This document shows, piece by piece, positions 9,057-16,236 of a stretch of DNA of 39,923 bases. The notes beneath the pieces are model-generated. The model searched no databases, was not told the origin of the DNA, and saw nothing but the letters and a program-made list of their open reading frames with translations. Both the position numbers and the translations under genes were made by a program. Position 1 is the stretch's first letter, and each line of letters begins with the position of its first letter. The stretch is from Anaerolineales bacterium (GTDB lineage Bacteria; Chloroflexota; Anaerolineae; Anaerolineales; Villigracilaceae): NCBI GenBank assembly GCA_016928525.1, contig JAFGKO010000218.1, forward strand, positions 1-39,923. Direction: 5' to 3'.

Positions 9057-9367
9057 ACATCTGGCTGGTTCTTCTGCTCGGCGGTTTATTGACTTTTGGG
9101 ATGCGTTATTCGTTCATTTATTTGTTGGGCAGGTTTGAGCTGCCCGAAACGCTGCGCCGGGCCTTACGCTTCGTGCCCCCGGCCGTATTGTCGGCCATCG
9201 TCATCCCTGAATTGGTTATTCGATCAGGGCAGGTTGATATTTCACTGACTAACTATCGCTTGCTGGCCGGCATCGTGGCTATCCTGGTAGCCTGGAAAAC
9301 GAAAAATACCCTGCTGACGATTTTGGCCGGGATGGTTGCCTTGCTGGTGCTTGAATTTACTTTTTAG
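9053..9367 (+). CDS. azlD: AzlD-family branched-chain amino acid exporter, small subunit
   Basis: 104 aa, three to four hydrophobic segments, starting with GTG that overlaps the azlC stop. The segment RFELPETLRRALRFVPPAV is the family signature, a loop between helices 1 and 2 with a conserved Arg/Pro stretch. It is needed with AzlC for export. Translational coupling through the overlapping start and stop codons is expected. Confidence 0.93.
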   Translation: MNIWLVLLLGGLLTFGMRYSFIYLLGRFELPETLRRALRFVPPAVLSAIVIPELVIRSGQVDISLTNYRLLAGIVAILVAWKTKNTLLTILAGMVALLVLEFTF

Positions 9368-9415
9368 ACATAACTGGCCATTGAATACAGGCAAATACGG
9401 CATGACCAATTTACA

Positions 9416-9444
9416 TTGACTTAGTCTATAACTTAGTCTATAAT
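9416..9444 (+). promoter_or_regulatory. Toxin-antitoxin promoter with tandem operator repeat
   Basis: TTGACT at 9416-9421 and TATAAT at 9439-9444 are separated by exactly 17 nt, a near-consensus promoter. Two perfect tandem copies of a 12-bp sequence (ACTTAGTCTATA) occupy 9419-9430 and 9431-9442, overlapping both hexamers. This is a fitting operator for autorepression by the Phd-type antitoxin encoded just downstream. Confidence 0.85.
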
Positions 9445-9461
9445 TCCTGTAGAGGTATGAA

Positions 9462-9683
9462 ATGACAGTTTTCAATATTCATGAAGCTAAGACCCACTTT
9501 TCCAAACTACTTGAACGTGTTTTGAGCGGCGAGGAGGTGGTTATTGCAAAGGCTGGGAAGCCAATTGCACGCCTGTTGCCTTTTGACCAGGAGACCACTG
9601 CTTTGCGTGCACCTGGCATTGATAAAGGAAAGGTGATTATCAAACCCGGTTTCGATGATCCCTTGCCAGAGTTTGACTTATGA
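9462..9683 (+). CDS. Phd/YefM-type antitoxin
   Basis: 73 aa. The N-terminal part (NIHEAKTHFSKLLERVLSGEEVVIAKAGKPIARL) is typical of the Phd/YefM DNA-binding antitoxin fold. The short C-terminal tail would wrap the toxin. ATG 9462 is preceded by AGAGG at 9451-9455. The gene overlaps the toxin start by 4 nt (ATGA), the usual coupling in such modules. It probably represses its own promoter through the tandem repeat at 9419-9442. Confidence 0.93.
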   Translation: MTVFNIHEAKTHFSKLLERVLSGEEVVIAKAGKPIARLLPFDQETTALRAPGIDKGKVIIKPGFDDPLPEFDL

Positions 9684-10066
9684 AATATTTACTTGATACA
9701 CATACGTTTCTCTGGTGGAACCTGGGCGATTCACAATTATCTGAACGCGCCAGGGAACTTATTTCGGACGGAAAGAATGAAATTTTCTTATCCGCAGCCA
9801 GCGCATGGGAAATTGCTATCAAAACAGCAAAAGGTCGATTGGTCATACCGGAAGAACCGGCGCAGTATCTCGCCAATCGCATGAGCTATTATCGTTTTCA
9901 TGCTTTACCTGTACAAGTTAGCCATGCTGTGCACGTATACGATTTACCGAACCATCATGCAGACCCGTTTGATCGTTTGCTAGTTGCACAGTGTCAATTG
10001 GAATCTTTACCTTTGATTACCAAAGACGAAAATATTCAAAAATATGATCTTGAAGTCATTTGGTGA
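9680..10066 (+). CDS. PIN-domain (VapC-type) toxin ribonuclease
   Basis: 128 aa, a complete PIN domain. The acidic metal-binding residues are visible: Asp6 in LLDTHTF, the Glu in SAASAWEIA, and the Asp residues in HHADPFDRLLVAQC. PIN toxins cut RNA, often tRNA or rRNA, when not bound by their antitoxin. It overlaps the antitoxin gene by 4 nt. The target RNA cannot be predicted. Confidence 0.93.
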   Translation: MKYLLDTHTFLWWNLGDSQLSERARELISDGKNEIFLSAASAWEIAIKTAKGRLVIPEEPAQYLANRMSYYRFHALPVQVSHAVHVYDLPNHHADPFDRLLVAQCQLESLPLITKDENIQKYDLEVIW

Positions 10067-10079
10067 TGCTTTACTGTTG

Positions 10080-10085
10080 TATAAT
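10080..10085 (+). promoter_or_regulatory. Possible -10 box for the CoA-binding protein gene
   Basis: TATAAT occurs 83 nt before the ATG at 10169. No convincing -35 is present. The leader carries AAGGAG shortly before the start, so this gene uses a conventional ribosome site. Confidence 0.4.
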
Positions 10086-10168
10086 TTCCCTATGCTCACA
10101 TCACTTTGCAATCACATTAATATTAGTCGGAGCCGTTCGGGCTTCGATTTTCATTAAGGAGAAAACTT

Positions 10169-10663
10169 ATGGCAAAAATCGATAATATGGTGCAGGACTT
10201 CCTGGCTCAGAAGAAGATCGCCGTAGTGGGTGTTTCAGATAAGCGCGATACGGGTTGTAACTTGAACTACCGCAAGTTCAAGGAAACTGGCTACCATGTT
10301 TACGCGGTCAACCCGCGCATCAGCGAATTCGAGGGCGATCCCTGCTACCCGGATCTGAAGTCCATCCCGGAGAAGCCGGATGCGGTCTTTATCCTGGCCA
10401 ACCCGAAGGTAACGGATCAAATCGTCCAGGAGTGTGTGGAGCTGGGCATCAAGCACGTCTGGATGCACTGCATGATGGGGACCAAGCCCGGGCTGGTACA
10501 GAGTATGACCAGCGTCTCGCAGGATGCGGTCCAGATCTGCCGCGAGAATGGCATCCAGGTGATTCCTGGTTCGTGCCCCAATCAATTCCTGAAACCGGAT
10601 TTCGGTCATGCTATGATGCGCGTCATGTGGCGGACGTTTGGCTTGATGAAGGTGGAAGATTAA
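10169..10663 (+). CDS. CoA-binding domain protein (YccU-like)
   Basis: 164 aa with one Rossmann-type CoA-binding domain: KIAVVGVSDKRDTG, then YAVNPR, then PDAVFILANP. It ends in the usual short helix-rich tail. The family is widespread, related to the CoA-binding domain of succinyl-CoA synthetase, and its exact role is not established. AAGGAG precedes the ATG. It follows the toxin-antitoxin pair and appears to be its own transcription unit. Confidence 0.88.
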   Translation: MAKIDNMVQDFLAQKKIAVVGVSDKRDTGCNLNYRKFKETGYHVYAVNPRISEFEGDPCYPDLKSIPEKPDAVFILANPKVTDQIVQECVELGIKHVWMHCMMGTKPGLVQSMTSVSQDAVQICRENGIQVIPGSCPNQFLKPDFGHAMMRVMWRTFGLMKVED

Positions 10664-10716
10664 TCCTTAAACCTATCCAACTATTGCTCTCGTTAGCATA
10701 TTTTTAAATACGCTGA

Positions 10717-11568
10717 ATGAAACCCAAATTCCCACTACACGGCTGGTTTGGGCTGGCGTTGGTGGCCGTTTTCTGGACGCTTAACTGGACCTTGAGCGGC
10801 CTGCGCACGCACTGGGGCTTTTTCCCGCTCTGGTTGGGCTATTGCCTGGCGGTGGACGCGCTGGTCTTCTGGCGCACGGGCACCTCGCTGTTGGCGCGTG
10901 ACTGGCGCAAATATGCAGGTTTGTTCATCCTCTCGGCGCCGGTCTGGTGGTTGTTCGAAGCGCTCAACTTGCGCACGCAGAACTGGTTCTATGCGGGCGC
11001 AGAATCCTTCACGCAGTTGAGTTACGGTCTGTTGACCACGCTGAGTTTCACCACGGTCATCCCGGCTGTGTTCGGAAGCGCCGAGCTGTTGGCCAGCTTC
11101 GACTTCATCAAGCGCCTCGAACGCGGACCTGTGATCCCCACCGATGAACGGACCACGCTCGGCTTTTTCGTCGCTGGCTGGCTTATGCTGGCCTTGATGC
11201 TGGCCTGGCCGCGCATCTTTTTCCCGTTCATGTGGCTGTCGCTTTATTTCATTTGCGAGCCGATCAATGTCTGGCTCGGAAATCGCTCGCTGGCCGAGTG
11301 GACGCAGAGAGGTGACTGGCGCCCGGTCATTTCCCTTTGGTCTGGCGTGCTACTGACGGCTTTCTTCTGGGAGATGTGGAACTATTTCTCTTATCCCAAA
11401 TGGATTTACGATGTTCCCTGGGGGAACTGGCTGCACATCTTCGAGATGCCCGCCCTGGGGTATGGCGGCTACCTGCCATTCGCACTGGAGCTGTACGCGC
11501 TTTATCACCTTGTGTTGGGAGTCTTGGGTCGCGGTCGGGATGGCTATGTCCGCCTGGAGTTTGACTGA
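10717..11568 (+). CDS. Polytopic membrane protein of unknown function
   Basis: 283 aa with about eight hydrophobic segments (near residues 11-27, 35-52, 66-84, 100-125, 145-164, 166-186, 200-222 and 235-270), rich in Trp and Phe. I recognise no catalytic motif or transporter signature. Conserved-looking polar clusters inside the membrane region are WWLFEALNLRTQNW and FWEMWNYFSYPKW. An enzyme or carotenoid-cyclase-like membrane fold is possible but unsupported. Confidence 0.75.
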   Translation: MKPKFPLHGWFGLALVAVFWTLNWTLSGLRTHWGFFPLWLGYCLAVDALVFWRTGTSLLARDWRKYAGLFILSAPVWWLFEALNLRTQNWFYAGAESFTQLSYGLLTTLSFTTVIPAVFGSAELLASFDFIKRLERGPVIPTDERTTLGFFVAGWLMLALMLAWPRIFFPFMWLSLYFICEPINVWLGNRSLAEWTQRGDWRPVISLWSGVLLTAFFWEMWNYFSYPKWIYDVPWGNWLHIFEMPALGYGGYLPFALELYALYHLVLGVLGRGRDGYVRLEFD

Positions 11569-11703
11569 TCCATTAAGGTTATTCAGACTTTGCCGTGAAG
11601 GGGTCCGGATTTTGGGGTATCTACCCCCGAGATCCCCGAAGAGCTTACAAGAAGCAGTAAAAGCCAACAATCGGAATATGGTACACTTTCGGTGGAGGAA
11701 GAC

Positions 11704-12006
11704 ATGGAAGAAGAAAAGATCCTGACTCTGCACCCGGAAGAAGACAAACAAGGCGTAAACATCAGCCGTTCAAAGTATGACATGATCCGTCAGGCCATCC
11801 TGGATGCCATCCGTTCACAGGGCACGATCAGTTTCCAAGGGTTGGTTTCGCTGGTCGAGTATAACCTGCGTAACCGCTTCGAAGGCTCGATTCCCTGGTA
11901 TGTCACCACCGTCAAGCTAGACATGGAAGCGCGCGGCGAGATCGAGCGTATCCCTGACACGGGGGAACAGAAACTTCGTATGAAGAGGAAAAAAGTAACA
12001 GATTAG
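11704..12006 (+). CDS. Small conserved winged-helix-like protein of unknown function
   Basis: 100 aa. ATG 11704 follows GGAGGA by 4-5 nt; an in-frame GTG at 11692 lies inside that ribosome site and is unlikely. The sequence is soluble and helical (YDMIRQAILDAIRSQGTISFQGLVSLVEYNL) followed by a basic tail. The pattern suits a small winged-helix fold. The next gene begins 1 nt after the stop, so the two are probably co-transcribed. Confidence 0.7.
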   Translation: MEEEKILTLHPEEDKQGVNISRSKYDMIRQAILDAIRSQGTISFQGLVSLVEYNLRNRFEGSIPWYVTTVKLDMEARGEIERIPDTGEQKLRMKRKKVTD

Positions 12007-12007
12007 C

Positions 12008-12484
12008 ATGGCGCTCACGCATAAGAAACCCACTGGCGTATTACGCCTGCTGCTTCGTGCTCCCATCTGGCTCTATCGTTGGAATCTGGGCCGGATCCTG
12101 GGTGGACGTTTCTTGATGCTTACCCATACCGGACGCAAAAGCGGACTGCAGCGCCAGACCGTCATTGAAGTGGTCAGTCACGACGAAGCAACCGGCGTCT
12201 ACTACATCGCCGCCGCTTGGCGGGACAAATCAGATTGGTACCGTAACATCCAGCAGACTCCGTCCGTTGGCGTGCAGGTGCGCAACCACAGGTTTGAAGC
12301 CCGCGCTGAGCAGATTTCGGTGGAGGAAGGCGAAGCGCGCTTGTGGGACTATGCTCAAAAGCATCCGGCGGCTTTCAAGGAACTGGTCGCGGTCATGCTG
12401 GGTGTCCGCCTGCCTGTCGCTAGAGAAACCTGTTACAAAGTGGCGGAATCCGTACCGTTGATCTCCCTTACTCCCGCAGGGTAA
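12008..12484 (+). CDS. Deazaflavin (F420)-dependent nitroreductase-family protein
   Basis: 158 aa. The segment LMLTHTGRKSGLQRQTVIEVV, followed by WRDKSDWYRNIQQTPSVGVQV, is the signature of the Ddn/DUF385 family. These are split-barrel enzymes that use F420H2 to reduce quinones or nitro compounds. Length is typical. The F420 dependence is inferred from the family. It fits the Chloroflexi, some of which make F420. The gene is 1 nt downstream of the small winged-helix-like gene. Confidence 0.88.
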   Translation: MALTHKKPTGVLRLLLRAPIWLYRWNLGRILGGRFLMLTHTGRKSGLQRQTVIEVVSHDEATGVYYIAAAWRDKSDWYRNIQQTPSVGVQVRNHRFEARAEQISVEEGEARLWDYAQKHPAAFKELVAVMLGVRLPVARETCYKVAESVPLISLTPAG

Positions 12485-12509
12485 CCATGAACCAGAATGG
12501 ACAATCATC

Positions 12510-12559
12510 GTCCTGCAGGTTTCCTGAAGACACAATCGCTTCGCCCAAACCTGCGGGAC
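12510..12559. repeat. Inverted repeat between the F420-type reductase and CYTH genes
   Basis: Arms 12510-12522 and 12547-12559 pair with one mismatch over 13 bp around a 24-nt loop. It ends 16 nt before the CYTH start. No T-tract follows, so a leader or attenuator hairpin is as likely as a terminator. Confidence 0.5.
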
Positions 12560-12575
12560 GTTCTCCAGGATAAAC

Positions 12576-13094
12576 ATGGCATCGAATATTGAGATTAAAG
12601 CCCGCGTTGACGATTTCGACGCTTTGAAAGCGCGCGCTGAATCTTTAAGCGACCAACCTATGGAAGCCATTTGGCAGGAAGATATCTTCTTCAAGACCGA
12701 AAAAGGAAGGCTCAAACTGCGCGTATTGGCTCCCGATTTAGGCTATCTCATTTATTATGAACGCCCCGATCAGGATGGTCCCAAACGCTCCGATTATCAC
12801 CTGGCAAAAACGAACGACCCCGAGAACCTGAAGATCGCCCTGACGCTGGCACTCGGCCTGCGCGGTGTGGTCAGGAAGACCCGTTATCTCTACAGGGTCG
12901 GGCAGACTCGCATCCACCTGGACGAGGTCGAAGGTCTAGGCCATTTCCTGGAATTGGAAGTCGTCATGCGCGACGGCCAGAGTGACGCCGAGGGACAGGC
13001 TATCGCCGAAGACCTGATGCGCAGGCTGGGGGTGCGGGAGGAGGCGCTGGTCGAGGGGGCATATATGGATTTGATCGAAAATGTCATAGAGTAG
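12576..13094 (+). CDS. CYTH-domain protein (class IV adenylate cyclase / triphosphatase family)
   Basis: 172 aa. The N-terminal IEIKAR is the CYTH start motif and HFLELEVVM near residue 128 is the acidic strand of the triphosphate tunnel. Paired basic residues (KLRVL, RKTRYLYR) supply phosphate contacts. CYTH enzymes act on triphosphorylated substrates (inorganic triphosphate, thiamine triphosphate) or make cAMP. Which applies here cannot be told. AGGA precedes ATG 12576 by 5 nt. The epimerase gene starts 7 nt after its stop. Confidence 0.85.
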   Translation: MASNIEIKARVDDFDALKARAESLSDQPMEAIWQEDIFFKTEKGRLKLRVLAPDLGYLIYYERPDQDGPKRSDYHLAKTNDPENLKIALTLALGLRGVVRKTRYLYRVGQTRIHLDEVEGLGHFLELEVVMRDGQSDAEGQAIAEDLMRRLGVREEALVEGAYMDLIENVIE

Positions 13095-13101
13095 GAGAAA
13101 A

Positions 13102-13506
13102 ATGCCCAAGATCAAAAGTGTCAATCATGTCGCTGTCGTCGTCAACGACATGGAGAAAGCTCTATCCTTCTGGCGCGATGCGCTTGGGATGGAATTGCAT
13201 GAATTGCGCGATGTGCCGGCTGAGAAGTCACAGGTCGCGTTTTTACCGCTGGCAGGCTCCGAAGTGGAGCTGGTCACGCCCACCACCGACGATTCCGGCA
13301 TCGCCAAGTACCTGGCCAAACGTGGGCCCGGTATGCATCACATCTGCCTCGAAGTGGATGACATCGTCGGAATGCTGGCGCAATTGCAGGCCAAAGGTGT
13401 CCGGTTGATCAACGAGGAACCGCGCACTGCTGCAGACGGCAAGAAATATGCCTTTATCCACCCGGAAAGCACTTCGGGCGTGCTGGTGGAGCTTTACGAG
13501 TTGTGA
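13102..13506 (+). CDS. mce: Methylmalonyl-CoA epimerase (VOC family)
   Basis: 134 aa. Two VOC beta-alpha modules with the metal ligands expected for the epimerase: His in VNHVAV, His in GMHHICLEV, and Glu in LVELYEL at the end. Length and motifs match methylmalonyl-CoA epimerases, which interconvert the (R) and (S) forms in propionate metabolism. The mutase is not in the window. GGAG precedes the ATG. Confidence 0.9.
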   Translation: MPKIKSVNHVAVVVNDMEKALSFWRDALGMELHELRDVPAEKSQVAFLPLAGSEVELVTPTTDDSGIAKYLAKRGPGMHHICLEVDDIVGMLAQLQAKGVRLINEEPRTAADGKKYAFIHPESTSGVLVELYEL

Positions 13507-13513
13507 GTAATCC

Positions 13514-13558
13514 GATGGTCGAGTAACCCCGTGCTCGTGGGGGTGTATCGAGACCATC
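13514..13558. repeat. REP-like palindromic element, copy A
   Basis: An imperfect palindrome whose ends are GGTCGAGTA and TATCGAGACC, with an internal CCCC/GGGG stem. It starts 8 nt after the epimerase stop and could also act as a terminator. It is inverted with respect to copy B at 13595-13644. Confidence 0.7.
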
Positions 13559-13594
13559 GAGTGACAAGTATCTGAAAAGTAATCCGGATGGGTT

Positions 13595-13644
13595 GTGGTC
13601 TCGATACGCTCCTCGCAAAGAACGCTCGTCGCTACTCGACCACC
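13595..13644. repeat. REP-like palindromic element, copy B
   Basis: Ends GTGGTCTCGATACGCT and CTACTCGACCAC form an inverted repeat with a GC-rich centre. It shares its outer 10-12 bp with copy A in the opposite orientation. Palindromes with these ends are widely dispersed in several bacterial genomes (from memory). It lies 39 nt before tilS. Confidence 0.75.
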
Positions 13645-13682
13645 GGTTTCATACACAGTGGGTTTATGGTTTAATTGACCAG

Positions 13683-15128
13683 ATGCTGAACAACATCGAA
13701 TCCGTTTTCCGTGATACCTGTAAATTGATCCCCGACCGTACCATACTAGTCGGGGTCTCTGGTGGGCCGGATAGTCTGTGCCTGATGGAAGCCTTACGGC
13801 AAGCCGGGTATCCGATCATTGTGGCGCACTTTAACCACCAATTACGCTCAGACTCGGATATGGAGGCCAATGCCCTGGAAAAGGCGGTTTCCCGGAAGAT
13901 GGTAGCCTCCGTTTTTGAGCGCGGGGATGTGCGTGGCTACGCCGAGAGCGAGGGCGTGGCCATCGAAGAAGCAGCCCGGACGCTGCGTTATCGTTTCCTG
14001 TTCGAGCAGGCACGGGCCTGTGATGCGCAGGCGGTGGCCGTCGGTCACACCGCCGATGACCAGGTGGAAACCGTGCTGATGCACTTTCTGCGCGGGGCTG
14101 GGTTGACGGGCTTGAAGGGCATGAGTTGCCGCTCGTTTCTACCATCCTTCGATGAGAACATCCCGGTGGTGCGGCCTTTGCTGGATATCTGGCGCGAGGA
14201 GACGGTGGTGTACTGCGCCGCCAACGGGTTGCGACCTTATTACGACCCCAGTAACGATTCGCTCAACTTCCTGCGCAACCGCATCCGTCATTTGCTCATC
14301 CCGCAGTTGGAGACCTACAACCCTCGTTTTCGAGAGGCGGTCTGGCGCACGGCTCGTTCGCTGGCGGGCGACTATTCTGCCTTGATCGAGTTGCTGGATG
14401 CCACCTGGGAGAAATGTGTAAAATCGGAACAACCAGGCCTGATCACCTTCGACGCTGCGAAGATTTCGTCCTATGCGCCCGGCTTGCAGCGTAACCTGAT
14501 CCGCCGTGCGTTGGATGAAGTGGCACCAGATGCAACCGACCTGCGCTTTTCGGTGCTGGACAATGCATCCGAGTTCCTCTCTACCCGGCGTTACGGGCGC
14601 ATCGACCTGACCGGGGGCGCGCGTCTGTTCCTGGAAGGGGATCGCGTCTATGTAGCCGGAAAGGATGTGAACCTGCCCTTCGAACGCTGGCCGCAAATGC
14701 CGCCGGGCGAAGACTCGTTGCGGTTGCCGATCCCCGGCCAATTGGAGCTTTCAGGTGGCTGGCTTTTCTCGTGCGAGCAGTGGCGCATCCCAGCTTTAGC
14801 GACAGAACAGGCCCTGGATAACGGCGACCCGTTCCAGGTCTGGTTGGATGCGAGCCGGCTGCCCGATCATATCGAAGTCCGCGCCCGTCGCCCTGGTGAC
14901 CGTTTCGAGCCGATTGGCATGGACGGTCACTCGATGAAGTTGTCCGACTTTTTCATCAATGAGAAATTGCCCCGGCGCGCGCGAGATGCCTGGCCGTTAT
15001 TGTGTTCGGGGGATACGATCATCTGGGTGCCGGGATACCGCCCGGCACATTCCTTCCGCTTGCTGGATAAATCGCGGCAGGTGATGTATTTTACGCTTTC
15101 TCGCTCAATTGCCTCAACTTCAAATTGA
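13683..15128 (+). CDS. tilS: tRNA(Ile)-lysidine synthetase TilS
   Basis: 481 aa. ATG 13683 is used because the PP-loop motif SGGPDS then falls at residues 26-31, as usual. Upstream in-frame codons run through the palindromic repeat. The catalytic N-terminal domain includes GHTADDQVETVLMHFLRGAGLTGLKGM. The C-terminal part (RRPGDRF, then KLSDFFINEKLPR) is the TilS tRNA-binding domain. TilS turns C34 of the minor tRNA-Ile into lysidine so that it reads AUA, an essential step. No Shine-Dalgarno is seen; a TTTAAT box ends 7 nt before the ATG, so the mRNA may be leaderless. Its 3' end overlaps the convergent recombinase-like gene by 38 nt. Confidence 0.95.
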   Translation: MLNNIESVFRDTCKLIPDRTILVGVSGGPDSLCLMEALRQAGYPIIVAHFNHQLRSDSDMEANALEKAVSRKMVASVFERGDVRGYAESEGVAIEEAARTLRYRFLFEQARACDAQAVAVGHTADDQVETVLMHFLRGAGLTGLKGMSCRSFLPSFDENIPVVRPLLDIWREETVVYCAANGLRPYYDPSNDSLNFLRNRIRHLLIPQLETYNPRFREAVWRTARSLAGDYSALIELLDATWEKCVKSEQPGLITFDAAKISSYAPGLQRNLIRRALDEVAPDATDLRFSVLDNASEFLSTRRYGRIDLTGGARLFLEGDRVYVAGKDVNLPFERWPQMPPGEDSLRLPIPGQLELSGGWLFSCEQWRIPALATEQALDNGDPFQVWLDASRLPDHIEVRARRPGDRFEPIGMDGHSMKLSDFFINEKLPRRARDAWPLLCSGDTIIWVPGYRPAHSFRLLDKSRQVMYFTLSRSIASTSN

Positions 15129-15990
15129 TCTCGCGCCACTGGATCTTGGATACGCCCAGCTTCTGGCGGATCTTTTCCGTCTCATAGCCGGCGCGGTAGT
15201 CCAGCAGGGTGCTGGTCCAGCGGCACATGTCGAAGGAGAGATGCTTCTCGCCGAGACCAGCTTCTGCGCCGATGTCTTCCAGCAGGTATTCCAGCCGGCG
15301 CGGTGACCAGGGAAAGAGCTGGTCCACGGGCTGGTACTGGGCGATGTATTCCCTGTAGGCGGGGATCCAGTCTTCGGGCAGGGGGATCTTGCGTTCTTTG
15401 TAGCGGTTGGACGGGCTGGCATAGCGGATGAAGACAATCGGGCCGCCAGGCGCGTCCAGGTCGATGTGGTTGAGATGGATGCCCAGACATTCGCTCTTCT
15501 TGATGCCGGTCGCCAGCAGCAAGTAGACCAGCACATACGAGCGCGCATCCGGTTTATTCCCGTAGCGATGACGGTCCGCGGCGTCCAGCACGGCCTGCAC
15601 TTCCTCCTCGGTCAGCACGGTGGGCAACGGGCTCATGACCGAGCGTTGTAACACCTTTTCAGCCGGGTCTACCAGTAAAACGCCGTACTGGTGTAACCAG
15701 CGGAAGAAAGACTTGGTGGAGGTAATGCGACGGGCCAGCGTCTTGGGGCTGCACGGCACAGGGCGTTCCTTCTCCATCCATTCGAAGTAGCGGTTGAGGT
15801 CTTGGGTGGTGATCGCGCCCAGCGTCCGGTCGGGGGGCATGAACTGGGTCAGAATGCGCACATCGGAGAGGAAGGCTTTAACAGTATTGGGGGAACGTCC
15901 CTGGTCGTTGAGATACATCTCCCAGGCCTGGATGGCCGGGGGCAAGGGGCTTTGGGGGGTTAAATGAGCGAAAGAAGAGTCGGCGGACAT
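15091..15990 (-). CDS. Tyrosine-recombinase-fold protein with replaced catalytic residues
   Basis: 299 aa. ATG at 15990 is preceded by a full AGGAGG. Residues about 15-110 are a SAM-like/core-binding domain and 125-295 a XerC/XerD-type catalytic domain. Aligned by eye to XerD, the TG-L-R motif reads TGIK (K164), the H-x-L-R motif reads D254-M-C-R257, the LGH motif reads LGV280, and the nucleophilic Tyr position is Asn289. Only the lysine (K198) and second arginine (R257) remain. It should therefore not cut DNA, yet the frame and start are intact. It may be a domesticated DNA-binding protein or a recently dead integrase. Confidence 0.85.
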   Translation of the reverse strand: MSADSSFAHLTPQSPLPPAIQAWEMYLNDQGRSPNTVKAFLSDVRILTQFMPPDRTLGAITTQDLNRYFEWMEKERPVPCSPKTLARRITSTKSFFRWLHQYGVLLVDPAEKVLQRSVMSPLPTVLTEEEVQAVLDAADRHRYGNKPDARSYVLVYLLLATGIKKSECLGIHLNHIDLDAPGGPIVFIRYASPSNRYKERKIPLPEDWIPAYREYIAQYQPVDQLFPWSPRRLEYLLEDIGAEAGLGEKHLSFDMCRWTSTLLDYRAGYETEKIRQKLGVSKIQWREINLKLRQLSEKA

Positions 15991-16195
15991 AGCGCCTCCT
16001 TGATCGTAAACATCGTGTAGTCTTTTCGTATAGTTTAGCGAAAAAGGGGTGAAATGTCAACGGGGAGTACATATTTTGATTGGTCCAGTGGAGTATGACC
16101 GGAAATGGAAAATTTACGACCTCCGGCTAAATGAATATTACAGCATTGCTACCCCTTCTTGCATGTCTGTTAAGCGCACTGCGAGGTAAGGTCCT

Positions 16196-16201
16196 TATAA
16201 T
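16196..16201 (+). promoter_or_regulatory. TATAAT -10 box before the Tad-like gene
   Basis: TATAAT lies 35 nt before the ATG at 16237. No good -35 hexamer is visible. AGGAG at 16225-16229 gives a normal leader with a ribosome site. Confidence 0.5.
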
Positions 16202-16236
16202 TTAAGTAGAATTCATTGTTCTTCAGGAGTTATCTA

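Noticed and set aside
16001..16236. Possible small gene or RNA between the recombinase-like gene and the Tad-like gene
   Set aside because: No frame with a start and ribosome site and no stable fold stood out; only the two promoter regions are likely.
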